Positions 8,064-15,866 of a stretch of 25,824 bases of DNA are shown here, piece after piece. Under the pieces are notes generated by a model. It did no database searches. It worked only from the letters and a program-made list of their open reading frames with translations, and had not been told where the DNA came from. How positions within the stretch are numbered: the stretch's first letter is position 1; each line of letters begins with the position of its first letter. Made by a program: the position numbers and the translations under genes. The DNA comes from Desulfatitalea sp. UBA4791 (GTDB lineage Bacteria > Desulfobacterota > Desulfobacteria > Desulfobacterales > Desulfosarcinaceae): positions 1 to 25,824 of the forward strand of contig DHGT01000069.1 in the NCBI GenBank assembly GCA_002402905.1, in the 5' to 3' direction.

Positions 8064-8993
8064 CTAAGTGTCCGGTTTGAACAAATCGGTACTTATATAC
8101 CGCTCTCCGGTGCTTGGCAAGATCACGACGATGCGTTTGCCCCCATTCTCCGAACGTTGGGCCACTTGCAGGGCCGCCCACACCGCCGCCCCCGAAGAGA
8201 TTCCACACAAGATACCTTCCTCGGCCGCCAGGCGACGGGCGGTCTCAAAGGCGGCCTCATCACCCACGGTAACGACCTCATCGATGAGACTGCGGTCCAG
8301 AACGGCGGGAACGAACCCCGCCCCGATACCTTGAATCTTATGAGGACCTTTGGCGCCACCGGACAGGACCGGCGAGTTGGCCGGCTCCACGGCGATGGCT
8401 TTGAAATCCTTCCGCTTGGTTTTGATGTATTGACTGACGCCGGTAATGGTGCCTCCGGTCCCCACCCCAGATACCAGGAAATCGACTTGCCCCTCGGTGT
8501 CCGCCCAAATCTCTGGGCCGGTGGTCTCCCGATGCGCCATGGGGTTGGCTGGATTTTCAAATTGGTTGGGCATGTAAGCGTTGGCGTTCGCCGCCACAAT
8601 TTCTCGCGCCCTGGCAATGGCGCCTCCCATGCCTTCCGGTCCCGGTGTCAATACGAGCTCGGCTCCCAAATGGTAGAGCAGTTTCCGGCGCTCCGCACTC
8701 ATGGTTTCCGGCATGGTCAGACACAGCCGATAGCCCTTGGCCGCGCATACGAATGCCAAACCGATGCCGGTGTTGCCGCTGGTCGGCTCCACGATCAACG
8801 TCTGATCATCGATCAGCCCCTGACGTTCGGCCTCGGAGATCATGTAATCGGCAATACGGTCTTTTACGCTGCCCAGGGGGTTGCGGTATTCCAATTTTAC
8901 CAGAATCTCGGCCGATGTTTCCGGTGCGATCCGCTTCAGGCGCACCAGAGGCGTGTGGCCGATGGTCGCACCGATGGTCTCATATATCTTCAT
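8064..8993 (-). CDS. cysK: cysteine synthase A (O-acetylserine sulfhydrylase)
   Basis: This pyridoxal-phosphate enzyme makes cysteine from O-acetylserine and sulfide in the cytoplasm. It has 309 residues, normal for CysK. K44 in the NPLGSVKDR motif is the expected Schiff-base lysine. The substrate loop SGNTG is at 72-76, and GTGGT and GISSG phosphate-binding motifs follow. The frame is open further upstream to 9092, but the start at 8993 has an AAAGGAG sequence 7 bases away and matches the family N-terminus. Its ATG overlaps the stop of the serine acetyltransferase gene in an ATGA (8990-8993), indicating translational coupling. The two products are known to act consecutively and often form a complex. 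Confidence 0.95.
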   Translation of the reverse strand: MKIYETIGATIGHTPLVRLKRIAPETSAEILVKLEYRNPLGSVKDRIADYMISEAERQGLIDDQTLIVEPTSGNTGIGLAFVCAAKGYRLCLTMPETMSAERRKLLYHLGAELVLTPGPEGMGGAIARAREIVAANANAYMPNQFENPANPMAHRETTGPEIWADTEGQVDFLVSGVGTGGTITGVSQYIKTKRKDFKAIAVEPANSPVLSGGAKGPHKIQGIGAGFVPAVLDRSLIDEVVTVGDEAAFETARRLAAEEGILCGISSGAAVWAALQVAQRSENGGKRIVVILPSTGERYISTDLFKPDT

Positions 8994-9991
8994 GATGCAT
9001 CTCCTTTGGCATAATTGCCGGCCGATTTGTAGATCAGGCGCGGGTGTTCCGTCATCACGGTGGTATCGGGCGGCACCGATTCGGTCAGCCACACATTGCC
9101 GCCGATCACCGAACGCGCACCGATCACCGTATCGCCTCCCAGGATGGTGCTGCCAGAATAGATGATCACATCATCTTCGATAGTCGGGTGTCGCTTCTTG
9201 CCGCGATACCGCTCCCCGGCATCTTTGGGCAGACTCAGCGCCCCCAAGGTGACACCCTGGTAAATCCGGACGTTGGTGCCGATCTCGGCCGTTTCACCGA
9301 TGACCACGCCGGTGCCGTGGTCGATCACGAAACGCGGTCCGATGGTCGCTCCCGGATGGATATCGATGCCGGTCAGGCTGTGGGCGTGCTCGCTCATGAT
9401 GCGAGGCAGCAACGGAACCGACAACTCGAACAGACGGTGGGCCACCCGGTGCACCATGATGGCGTAAACGCCGGGATAGCTGAAGATGATCTCATCATGG
9501 CTCTTGGCGGCCGGATCGCCGTCGAAGGTGGCCTGCACATCGGTGGCCAAAATCTTTCGGATCCGGGGGATGGATTCCAGTACGGCCAGCGCCTTGGCCT
9601 GGCCACTATGTTCGCATTCACTGCAGGGCAGGTCATACCGCAAACAATCATGACGCACATGATGCGTGATCTGCTCGGACAACATATCGAACAGCACCGA
9701 TACACTCTGCCCGATGCTGTATTTCATGTTGGCCGGATCGAGCTTGCCCCGCGAAAAATAGCCGGGAAAAATGATTTCCCGAAACTTGTCGATCAAATCG
9801 GAAACAAAGGCCTCCGATGGGATGGGTTCATATTCGATGTGGGTGTAGCAATCATGGTCGCTGCACTGGGAAATGATCATTTCGGCCAGCTCGGGCACGC
9901 GGGCCTTCATTTTCTTGCAGGCCTCCATTTCCAGCTTGCAGGCATCCCCATCCTGGTGATCCGCCTGGGTGGATCGTTTGGATTTATCCAT
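8990..9991 (-). CDS. serine O-acetyltransferase, long-form (EpsC-type)
   Basis: This enzyme transfers acetyl from acetyl-CoA to serine, the first committed step of cysteine synthesis. It has 333 residues. A helical N-terminal part of about 180 residues includes a cysteine-containing C-x2-C segment in the middle. The left-handed beta-helix of hexapeptide repeats follows, with the conserved DHGTG motif carrying the catalytic histidine near residue 225, then GETAEIG and a YQGVTLGA stretch. The longer N-terminal domain fits the serine acetyltransferase form common in anaerobic and Gram-negative sulfate-reducing bacteria rather than the shorter enterobacterial CysE. The ATG at 9991 is preceded by GAGGAG about 8 bases upstream. 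It is the first gene of a two-gene operon with cysteine synthase and overlaps that gene by 4 bases. Confidence 0.93.
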   Translation of the reverse strand: MDKSKRSTQADHQDGDACKLEMEACKKMKARVPELAEMIISQCSDHDCYTHIEYEPIPSEAFVSDLIDKFREIIFPGYFSRGKLDPANMKYSIGQSVSVLFDMLSEQITHHVRHDCLRYDLPCSECEHSGQAKALAVLESIPRIRKILATDVQATFDGDPAAKSHDEIIFSYPGVYAIMVHRVAHRLFELSVPLLPRIMSEHAHSLTGIDIHPGATIGPRFVIDHGTGVVIGETAEIGTNVRIYQGVTLGALSLPKDAGERYRGKKRHPTIEDDVIIYSGSTILGGDTVIGARSVIGGNVWLTESVPPDTTVMTEHPRLIYKSAGNYAKGDAS

Positions 9992-10029
9992 ACCGTCCGC
10001 TCCTCTATTGAGTGCAAAAAGTCAAAGCC

Positions 10030-10057
10030 AATATAAGTCGAATCGGCCGCGAAGCAA
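10030..10057 (-). promoter_or_regulatory. candidate promoter of the serine acetyltransferase-cysK operon
   Basis: Read on the minus strand, TTGCTT (10057-10052) and TATATT (10035-10030) are spaced by 16 bases and lie about 40 bases before the ATG at 9991. A short perfect inverted repeat (GCGAAGC/GCTTCGC, 10049-10064) covers the -35 region and could bind a regulator. Confidence 0.35.
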
Positions 10058-10101
10058 GCTTCGCCCCGCGAGGGCGTATCCACCGCAGGGTCCTGTTTCA
10101 C

Positions 10102-10132
10102 TTGCCTTTCTGACATAGATGCTCAGTATATG
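10102..10132 (+). promoter_or_regulatory. weak candidate promoter of the thioredoxin-reductase-like gene
   Basis: TTGCCT (10102-10107) and TATATG (10127-10132) are separated by 19 bases. A near-palindrome CTCAGTATATGAG overlaps the second box. The spacing is long, so this is only a suggestion. Confidence 0.25.
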
Positions 10133-10187
10133 AGACTAAATGTATCGGAAAAACACTATCTATCCAGAAAAAGACCGGGAGGACGGA

Positions 10188-11093
10188 ATGAACGCCATAC
10201 CCCATTATGACGTCGTTATCCTGGGCACCGGACCGGCCGGCCTTCAGGCGGCCATTCATGCCTCGCGCAAAAAAGTCTCGGTGCTCGTCTTGGGCAAAGA
10301 GAATAAAAGCAGCATGTATCACGCCCACATTGAAAACTTCTGCTGCATCTTCAATGTGCCTGGAGATGAAATCCTCAGCACCGGGCGCAAGCAAGCGGCC
10401 AGTTTCGGCGCCGAATTCTCGGAAGCGGATGTGCTGTCGATCCAGCAGCACGCCGAAGGTTTTGAACTTGAAACCGAAGACGGCGCCAGAATCGAAACCC
10501 ATGCCTTGATTATCGCCACAGGCACCCAGAGAAACCGTCTGGGCGTCAAGGGCGAAAAGGAATTTCTGGGCAAGGGGGTCAGCTATTGCGTCGATTGCGA
10601 CGGCAACTTCTACCGGGGCGAAGATGTCGCGGTCATTGGCAATGAAAGCGCCGCCGTGGACGGGGCCCTCGCGATGACCGAAATCGCCAGGAAAGTGCAC
10701 CTGATCTGCGACCGGCTCGATGTATCGGATGCCCTGCAGAAACGGCTCGAAAGCAGTTCGATTGCGATCCACCAGGGCGCGACGGTAAAGGCCATCGAAG
10801 GCGATCAAGCGGTCAAAAGCGTCCAACTCCAGGACGGCCCCACCATTCCGGTGGGCGGCGTCTTCATCGAACTGGGGGCCAAGGGTTTGATTCAACTGGC
10901 CACCCGTCTGGGTATCATGCTCGACGATGAGATGCGCTATATCCAGACCGACAAACACCAGGCCACCAACATCCCCGGAATCTACGCGGCCGGTGATGTG
11001 TGCGGACCGCCGTGGCAGATCGCCAAGGCAGTGGGTGAAGGGTGTGTGGCAGGAATCAACGCGGCGACCTTTGCCAAAAAAAAGAAAACATAG
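10188..11093 (+). CDS. thioredoxin-reductase-like FAD/NAD(P)-dependent oxidoreductase
   Basis: This 301-residue flavoprotein belongs to the thioredoxin reductase/AhpF superfamily. The start at 10188, with GGGAGG 6 bases upstream, is preferred over an in-frame ATG at 10140. A GTGPAG dinucleotide-binding motif occurs near residue 13, a redox-active C134-V-D-C137 followed by DGN, and the C-terminal AAGDV-C motif that contacts FAD. It is slightly shorter than typical thioredoxin reductases. Two features are atypical: the active site reads CVDC instead of CATC, and the pyridine-nucleotide loop reads VIGNESAAVDGA instead of a GGGxSA form, so coenzyme preference is uncertain. An extra CC pair lies near residue 50. 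No thioredoxin gene is adjacent. It may reduce a different partner, as other low-similarity members do. Confidence 0.87.
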   Translation: MNAIPHYDVVILGTGPAGLQAAIHASRKKVSVLVLGKENKSSMYHAHIENFCCIFNVPGDEILSTGRKQAASFGAEFSEADVLSIQQHAEGFELETEDGARIETHALIIATGTQRNRLGVKGEKEFLGKGVSYCVDCDGNFYRGEDVAVIGNESAAVDGALAMTEIARKVHLICDRLDVSDALQKRLESSSIAIHQGATVKAIEGDQAVKSVQLQDGPTIPVGGVFIELGAKGLIQLATRLGIMLDDEMRYIQTDKHQATNIPGIYAAGDVCGPPWQIAKAVGEGCVAGINAATFAKKKKT

Positions 11094-11159
11094 GTTTTCC
11101 ATTTGGCGTTGCCTGGCACCCTTTGACAATCGATCCAAAGGCGGATATGAACCCGGGCC

Positions 11160-11915
11160 ATGGAAAACAACACCGCTCATCCGACATCGGAACCCGAACT
11201 GCTCGCACTTGAGCCCGACGAACCTTTCCGCTTCGCGTGCGGTCCCGGCATCGCCTGTTACAACCAGTGCTGCCAGGATCTCAATCAGGCCCTGACGCCA
11301 TTTGACGTGCTCGAGCTGAGGCGCTACCTGAAGCTCTCCTGGCAAGAGATCCAGGAACAGCATGTGATGCTTTATACCGGACCGGCCACGGGTCTGCCGG
11401 TGGCTTCCCTGCGCTTTGCGTCCCGGGCCGGCCGGCACTGTCCGTTCGTCACGGCCCAAGGCTGCAGCGCCTACCCGGCCCGCCCCACCTCCTGCCGGCT
11501 CTATCCGGTGGCGCGGGCCATCCAACGCTCCCGGATCGATGGGCGCATCAGTGAACATTTCGCTCTGCTCAAGGAGCCACACTGCCATGGTTTCGAAAAG
11601 GGGCCGACCCAAACCGCACGGCAGTGGGTCGAGTCCCAGGGTGCCCGAGCCGGTCTGGATGCAAGCGATGCCATGCTGGAACTCATCGCTCTCAAAAATC
11701 GATTGCGTCCGGGCCCACTGGCCCCGGAGCAGCGGCAATGGGCAGTCATGGCGTTTTACGATCTGGAGCAACTCAAGGATCAGGCCCAGTCTGGCCGACT
11801 GCCGGCCATGAACACCGACGCCCTGCCCCCTCTGCCCCACAGAGATGATGACCACCGATGGCTCTCGTGGGCTATGGCCTGGCTGCGGTGGGCGTTATTC
11901 GGCCAGCAGGCCTGA
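11160..11915 (+). CDS. YkgJ-family cysteine-cluster protein
   Basis: This 251-residue cytoplasmic protein belongs to the YkgJ/UPF0153 family, proposed to bind zinc or iron through cysteines. Its function is not established. The conserved pattern is complete: C27, C33, C37 and C38 in the first group and C94, C102 and C112 in the second, the latter within a CPF...GCSAYPARPTSCRLYP stretch typical of the family. The C-terminal 100 residues are helical, with a tryptophan-rich end. The gene follows the thioredoxin-reductase-like gene after 66 bases and may share its transcript. The ribosome binding site before the ATG at 11160 is weak, so a slightly different start is possible. Confidence 0.88.
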   Translation: MENNTAHPTSEPELLALEPDEPFRFACGPGIACYNQCCQDLNQALTPFDVLELRRYLKLSWQEIQEQHVMLYTGPATGLPVASLRFASRAGRHCPFVTAQGCSAYPARPTSCRLYPVARAIQRSRIDGRISEHFALLKEPHCHGFEKGPTQTARQWVESQGARAGLDASDAMLELIALKNRLRPGPLAPEQRQWAVMAFYDLEQLKDQAQSGRLPAMNTDALPPLPHRDDDHRWLSWAMAWLRWALFGQQA

Positions 11916-11985
11916 ACCCCGCCGACACGCTACACATCGCATTTAATCCCGTTATTGGACGCGTTACGGTGCCGTGAACTTTGTC

Positions 11986-12014
11986 TTGACAGTGCCGTTT
12001 CCATCCAGTATTTC
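11986..12014 (+). promoter_or_regulatory. sigma-70 promoter of the TonB2 operon
   Basis: A perfect TTGACA at 11986-11991 is followed after 17 bases by TATTTC at 12009-12014. The predicted start is near 12021, about 255 bases before the first start codon. Confidence 0.62.
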
Positions 12015-12132
12015 TGAGGCCGTTCCAAAAGGTGCTACGAAAGTGCCTGGTTCGTATGACAAAAGAACAACAATTGGCCGCCCCCCTGGTAAAACAACCT
12101 GACTAAAAGGGGATATGCGGCAATAGGATAGC

Positions 12133-12159
12133 GGCAAAAGGCATCGCAGGACTTTTGCC
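12133..12159 (+). other. leader hairpin
   Basis: GGCAAAAG (12133-12140) pairs perfectly with CTTTTGCC (12152-12159) around an 11-base loop. It lies 20 bases before the terminator and is a natural candidate for part of an aptamer or antiterminator structure. Confidence 0.5.
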
Positions 12160-12178
12160 CTGAATATAGAAGGACACC

Positions 12179-12240
12179 AAGGCCGGGAAGGTCGCATTGG
12201 GAAGAATCCCAATCGTCGATCGCCCGGCCTTTTTATTTAT
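12179..12240 (+). terminator. intrinsic terminator in the leader, possible attenuator
   Basis: AAGGCCGGG (12179-12187) pairs with CCCGGCCTT (12223-12231). Inside, ATTGGGA (12196-12202) pairs with TCCCAAT (12207-12213) around an AGAA loop. A TTTTTATTTAT run (12230-12240) follows directly. It could simply end the YkgJ transcript, but it lies only 25 bases before the ribosome binding site of the next gene, leaving no room for a separate promoter. An attenuation role is therefore plausible. Confidence 0.78.
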
Positions 12241-12275
12241 GCAGCACCCCGCGATGAAAACGGCAAGGAGTGTAC

Positions 12276-13052
12276 ATGCGTTCGTCGAAAATCTTAATCC
12301 CTTGGATTCTGACCTTGTTGTTGTGGCCGGGATCCCATACGGCAGTGGGGGCCGACGAGGTCACCGAGCGGATCGAAAAACCGGTGCGCAACGCCATCAC
12401 CACCCGGCAGGCCACCCAGGAGGAAGAGGAGCAGTGGCGGGCCCGACGTGAACAGCTGATGGCCCGATACGAAGCGCTGGAACAGACCATCGCACAGCTC
12501 GAAACCCACAAAGCGGCGCTGCAACAGTCCAACGACGACACCCGCCGGCGCATCGCCGCCAAAGCCCAACAGCTGGCCGATATCGAGCAGATCGGCGCCG
12601 GAATCACTCCCCTGGTCGAAGAGGTCATCGCCCAACTGCAGACCTTCGTGGCCTCGGGGCTCCCATTCTTGAGCGCCGAACGCCAGGCGCGCATCGAACG
12701 ACTGTCGCAACTGTCCAATGATCCTGAAATCGCGGTCAGCGAAAAATTCCGAAAGGTGATGGAAGCTCTGACGATCGAGGCCGAATACGGCAACACGATC
12801 GAAGTCCACCAGGAGACCATCACCGTGGAAGATCAGGAGATGCTGGTCCACGTCTTCCGACTGGGACGCATGAGCCTCTTTTTTCAAACCCTGGATCATC
12901 GCCAATGCGGTGCGTTCAACGTGGCGACCTCCCGCTGGGAACCGCTGCCGCGCAATTACAACGCGGCCATCGAAACCGCCATTGACATCGGGGCCAAACG
13001 GCAGCCCGTAGAACTGCTCAGCCTGCCCGTAGGAAGGATGGCGATCCGATGA
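12276..13052 (+). CDS. DUF3450 periplasmic coiled-coil protein of the TonB2 cluster
   Basis: This is a 258-residue exported protein. An AAGGAG 5 bases upstream fixes the ATG at 12276 rather than the overlapping GTG at 12270. The signal peptide spans about residues 1-26 and ends near VGA. A long coiled coil rich in Gln, Glu and Arg follows (about 40-115), then a compact C-terminal domain. This matches DUF3450, a family that accompanies TonB2-type (TtpC-ExbB2-ExbD2-TonB2) clusters in Vibrio and relatives. Its exact role is unknown, but contact with the periplasmic coiled coil of TtpC is a reasonable guess. It is the first gene of the operon, and its stop overlaps the next start in an ATGA at 13049-13052. 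Confidence 0.87.
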   Translation: MRSSKILIPWILTLLLWPGSHTAVGADEVTERIEKPVRNAITTRQATQEEEEQWRARREQLMARYEALEQTIAQLETHKAALQQSNDDTRRRIAAKAQQLADIEQIGAGITPLVEEVIAQLQTFVASGLPFLSAERQARIERLSQLSNDPEIAVSEKFRKVMEALTIEAEYGNTIEVHQETITVEDQEMLVHVFRLGRMSLFFQTLDHRQCGAFNVATSRWEPLPRNYNAAIETAIDIGAKRQPVELLSLPVGRMAIR

Positions 13053-14497
13053 AATGGACTCCACGATGGCTCTCAGTCGCCCTTCTGCTGTTCATCCTGA
13101 ACCTCTCGGCTGCCCCGACGGCCGCCCAGGACATGCGTGAAGCGCAGATCCAGGCGCGTGAAGCGCGCCAGACGCTGATCGACCGCGCCGCCGAAGAGCA
13201 ACGCGCCGCCGAGCAGGCCGCGGCCCGAAGCCGCGAAAAAATCGGCCAGGACCGCACAGCGCTCAAAAAAGCGCTGGCCGAGATCGAAGCCCGGCACAAG
13301 ACGCTCGACCAGGAGGTCGGCCGTATCACCGCCGAAATGGAACGCCTGACGGCCGAAGAGAAAGATCTCACCCAACGCCTGGCCGAAAGCGACGGCATGG
13401 TGCGGGAACTGGTGGGTGTCATCCGGGTCAATGCCAAGGATTTGCTGGCCCTGATCGAACAGAACCTGCAGAGCGCGATGATAGACAATGATGTCGCTTT
13501 CCTCAAGTCGATTGCCGAGCAGGCGCGATTTCCAGGCATGGCCGACATCCGCCGAATGATCGCTCTGCTTTTCCAGACGATTCAGGCCAGCGGAGAAGTG
13601 TCTATCCAAAGCGGCACGATAATCGACCGAGCCGGCCTGCAGGCCGAGGCCGATATCCTGACCATCGGCAACTTTACTGCGGCCTACAGAATCGACGACG
13701 AGGTGGGTTTTCTGACCTATGCCCCCGCCAGCCGCAACCTTTATGCGCTTTCGCGCCTGCCTTCCGGACGAATGCAACGCCAACTGGCCGACTACATGGA
13801 CGGATCGAGCGATGCGGTTCCCATGGACGTCTCCCGTGGGGGCGCATTGCGTCAATTGACCCACGAATTGAGCCTCTGGCAGCAGATTCCCAAGGGCGGG
13901 GTCATCGTCTGGCCCATCCTGGCCATTCTGGCCGTGGGCATCGTGATCGTCATCGAGCGGGTGGTTTTTCTGTGGCGCAAGCGCATGGACGGCGACCGCC
14001 TGATGAGCGGCATCGCCGCCCGGGCCGTCGAACAGAAGTGGGACCTTTGCCATCAGCTGTGCGAAGCCGCCCACGCCAAACCCATCGCACGGGTCGTCGC
14101 CGCCGGCCTGAACTGCCGCCAAATGGCGCGCGAAGAGATGGAAAACGCGCTGCAGGAGGCGATTCTGCGTGAGATTCCACCCATGGAACGTTTTTTATCG
14201 ACCTTAGGGATGCTGGCCGCCATCGCGCCCCTGCTCGGGTTGCTGGGTACCGTGACGGGCATGATCGACACCTTTCACGTCATCACCCAGCACGGCACCG
14301 GCGATCCGCGCATGATGTCCGGCGGCATCTCCGAAGCACTGGTGACCACCATGCTGGGACTGACCGTGGCCATCCCCATCATGCTGGCCCACACCCTGCT
14401 CAACCGTTCGGTGGATAACCGCATCGGGCAGATGGAGGAAAAAGCGGTGGCGCTGGTCAATATTGTTCATAAGAATAAAGAGAGAAGAAAAGTTTAA
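13049..14497 (+). CDS. ttpC: TtpC-like MotA/TolQ/ExbB proton-channel protein
   Basis: This 482-residue inner-membrane protein belongs to the TonB2 energy-transduction complex. It has a signal peptide (about 1-27), a long periplasmic coiled coil (about 28-115), a periplasmic globular part, then a transmembrane helix near 285-308. A cytoplasmic helical stretch and two more helices complete the ExbB fold, with the LGLLGTVTGM motif and a GGISEAL motif. The large N-terminal periplasmic extension separates TtpC from ordinary ExbB and, in Vibrio, TtpC is required for TonB2 function. Here it is followed by a second, short ExbB-like gene, so the cluster has both components. The start overlaps the DUF3450 stop. 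The stop codon lies in the left arm of an AT-rich repeat. Confidence 0.9.
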   Translation: MKWTPRWLSVALLLFILNLSAAPTAAQDMREAQIQAREARQTLIDRAAEEQRAAEQAAARSREKIGQDRTALKKALAEIEARHKTLDQEVGRITAEMERLTAEEKDLTQRLAESDGMVRELVGVIRVNAKDLLALIEQNLQSAMIDNDVAFLKSIAEQARFPGMADIRRMIALLFQTIQASGEVSIQSGTIIDRAGLQAEADILTIGNFTAAYRIDDEVGFLTYAPASRNLYALSRLPSGRMQRQLADYMDGSSDAVPMDVSRGGALRQLTHELSLWQQIPKGGVIVWPILAILAVGIVIVIERVVFLWRKRMDGDRLMSGIAARAVEQKWDLCHQLCEAAHAKPIARVVAAGLNCRQMAREEMENALQEAILREIPPMERFLSTLGMLAAIAPLLGLLGTVTGMIDTFHVITQHGTGDPRMMSGGISEALVTTMLGLTVAIPIMLAHTLLNRSVDNRIGQMEEKAVALVNIVHKNKERRKV

Positions 14498-14633
14498 AGT
14501 CTAAAGTGTTAAGTTTGAAGGGAAGGAAAAACATCGATTCGATTTTTTGATCGTTGATTGCATCACCCGAATCTCCCAATCGATAGAATTCCTTCACTTA
14601 ACACTTAAAACTTTACACTTAAAACTTAAAAAA
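14490..14633. repeat. AT-rich element with inverted arms between ttpC and exbB2
   Basis: The left arm (about 14490-14527) is built of TAAAGT-type heptamers. The right arm (about 14590-14633) is its approximate reverse complement, and the two share the exact 11-mer AAGTGTTAAGT in opposite orientation. A middle of about 60 bases contains CGATTCGAT. The arms could form a long hairpin in RNA or DNA. The right part, starting at 14578, is repeated at 15367-15419. The element fills nearly the whole 138-base gap and abuts the exbB2 start codon. Confidence 0.65.
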
Positions 14634-14635
14634 GA

Positions 14636-15247
14636 ATGCCTCAACTACTGGAACAAACCTGGTCCCGACTCGAAACCTACCTGCAGGACGGCGGCGTGGT
14701 CATGCTGCCCCTGGTGCTGGTCAGCCTGCTCATGTGGATTCTGATAATGGACCGCATCTTCTTTTTCCGGCGCCTGTACCGCAAGACGATGAGCGCCCGT
14801 ACGGCCAGGGAGCATATTCAACAACAGCGCATGCCCGATCCCGGCCAATATCGGGGCATCGTATCGCTGCTGGTGGCCGAATTTCTGGAACACCGCAGCG
14901 GTGACCGCATGCTGGATCGCTTCATCCTGGATGAGCGCGTTCAGCACATCAACCGGCGCATGAAAGACTATCTGGCGTTGATCGGCGTGCTGGCCGCCAT
15001 CGCGCCTCTTTTAGGCCTGCTGGGCACGGTGACCGGCATGATTGCCACCTTCGACGTGCTGTCCGTCTTCGGCACCGGTAACGCCAAAGCCATGGCCGGC
15101 GGTATCTCCGAGGCCCTGATCACCACCCAGACCGGCCTGTTGGTGGCCATTCCGGGGCTTTACATGAAAGGTTTTCTCGATCGCCGGGCCGAAAATTTAA
15201 TCCAGCGGGTCAAGACGGTCGGCTACTATTTGCGCCGGCATTTGTAG
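14636..15247 (+). CDS. exbB2: ExbB-type proton-channel protein (ExbB2)
   Basis: This 203-residue inner-membrane protein of the MotA/TolQ/ExbB family forms, with ExbD, the proton channel that energises TonB. The first transmembrane helix lies at about 23-42 (V-x-L-P-L-V-L-V-S-L-L pattern). A cytoplasmic helical region follows, then two further helices around the LLGLLGTVTGM motif, which strongly resembles that in TtpC, and GGISEALITTQTG. The length suits the short ExbB2 form. The start at 14636 has no good ribosome binding site because the AT-rich repeat runs up to it. A later ATG at 14702 is possible but would remove a conserved N-terminal helix. Translation may depend on coupling or on the A-rich sequence. 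Confidence 0.9.
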   Translation: MPQLLEQTWSRLETYLQDGGVVMLPLVLVSLLMWILIMDRIFFFRRLYRKTMSARTAREHIQQQRMPDPGQYRGIVSLLVAEFLEHRSGDRMLDRFILDERVQHINRRMKDYLALIGVLAAIAPLLGLLGTVTGMIATFDVLSVFGTGNAKAMAGGISEALITTQTGLLVAIPGLYMKGFLDRRAENLIQRVKTVGYYLRRHL

Positions 15248-15366
15248 GCGTTTGGAATCATTAGGGCGGGTGTGCCGCCTGCCCCTGCAAGGAGAAATGC
15301 GTTAGCATAAAAGTATTCGTCACAAGGGACGTCGTGACCCAACATGGAAATCAACGCCGCTCATAA

Positions 15367-15419
15367 AATCGACAGAATACCTTCACTTTAAACTTAAAAC
15401 TTTACGCTTTAAACTTTTT
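15367..15419. repeat. second copy of the AT-rich repeat, before exbD2
   Basis: The sequence AATCGACAGAATACCTTCAC followed by AAACTT/AACTTTA heptamers matches 14578-14630, where the first part reads AATCGATAGAATTCCTTCAC. Both copies point the same way and each ends shortly before a gene start. The rest of the 193-base gap (15248-15366) holds nothing I recognise. Confidence 0.65.
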
Positions 15420-15440
15420 TCTTCCCCGAAGGGGGTCACT

Positions 15441-15866
15441 TTGCTCAACATCACCGCCACCCGCAGGAGCCGCCGTAGCGCCACCGAACTGAACATCGCG
15501 CCGCTCATCGATATGGTTTTTATCCTGCTGATCTTTTTCCTGGTCACCACCAGCTTTGTCAAGGAGACCGGCATCGAAGTGAGCCGGCCCACGGCCGCCA
15601 CCGCCGTCAGCCAGTCCAAAGCGACCATCCTGATCGCCATCGATCCGGCCAACCGCATCTATATGGATCACCGGGAGATCGATGTGCGCGCCGTAAGGGC
15701 CAACGTGGAGCGCGCATTGGCCGAAAACCCTGAAGGCGCCGTGGTGGTCGTGGCCGACCGGGCCAGCAGCACGGGCATGGCCATCGAAGTGATGGACGGC
15801 TGCCGCATGGCCGGGGCCAAGAATGTCTCGCTGGCCGCCAGCCTGCCCGGGGGAAACGCCCCATGA
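15441..15866 (+). CDS. exbD2: ExbD-type TonB accessory protein (ExbD2)
   Basis: This 141-residue protein anchors in the inner membrane by one helix (about 23-44) and works with ExbB2 to use the proton gradient. D24 in the APLIDMVFILLIFFLV segment corresponds to the essential proton-carrying aspartate of ExbD. The periplasmic domain of about 95 residues ends with the usual pattern of small strands. The start is a TTG at 15441, the only start in frame before the membrane helix, with a GGGGGT sequence about 5 bases upstream. The end overlaps the tonB start in an ATGA (15863-15866). Confidence 0.9.
   Translation: MLNITATRRSRRSATELNIAPLIDMVFILLIFFLVTTSFVKETGIEVSRPTAATAVSQSKATILIAIDPANRIYMDHREIDVRAVRANVERALAENPEGAVVVVADRASSTGMAIEVMDGCRMAGAKNVSLAASLPGGNAP

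Larger units (their letters stand above)
11916..12275 (+). promoter_or_regulatory. 360-base region holding a structured 5' leader of the TonB2 operon
   Basis: There is no gene here. From left to right the region holds a strong promoter at 11986-12014, a hairpin at 12133-12159, an intrinsic terminator with an internal hairpin at 12179-12240, and an AAGGAG ribosome binding site at 12265-12270. The only good promoter lies upstream of the terminator. The leader of about 255 bases therefore looks like a transcription attenuator or riboswitch. I could not match it to a known riboswitch by eye. Confidence 0.5.

Noticed and set aside
8058..9014. 318-codon plus-strand frame opposite cysK
   Set aside because: The cysK active-site motifs are all on the minus strand. 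The plus frame has no recognisable protein.
10098..11855. 585-codon minus-strand open frame opposite the thioredoxin-reductase-like and YkgJ genes
   Set aside because: It has no recognisable domain, signal peptide or ribosome binding site. Both opposite-strand genes have clear family motifs. It is a long antisense frame of GC-rich coding DNA.
12054..12059. NikR operator half-site GTATGA
   Set aside because: No matching TCATAC half-site at the required distance downstream.
11916..12275. Cobalamin riboswitch in the TonB2 leader
   Set aside because: A GGGAAGG string and surrounding purines looked suggestive, but the B12 box and the GGTGAAAATCC core are absent. Only an unassigned structured leader is claimed.
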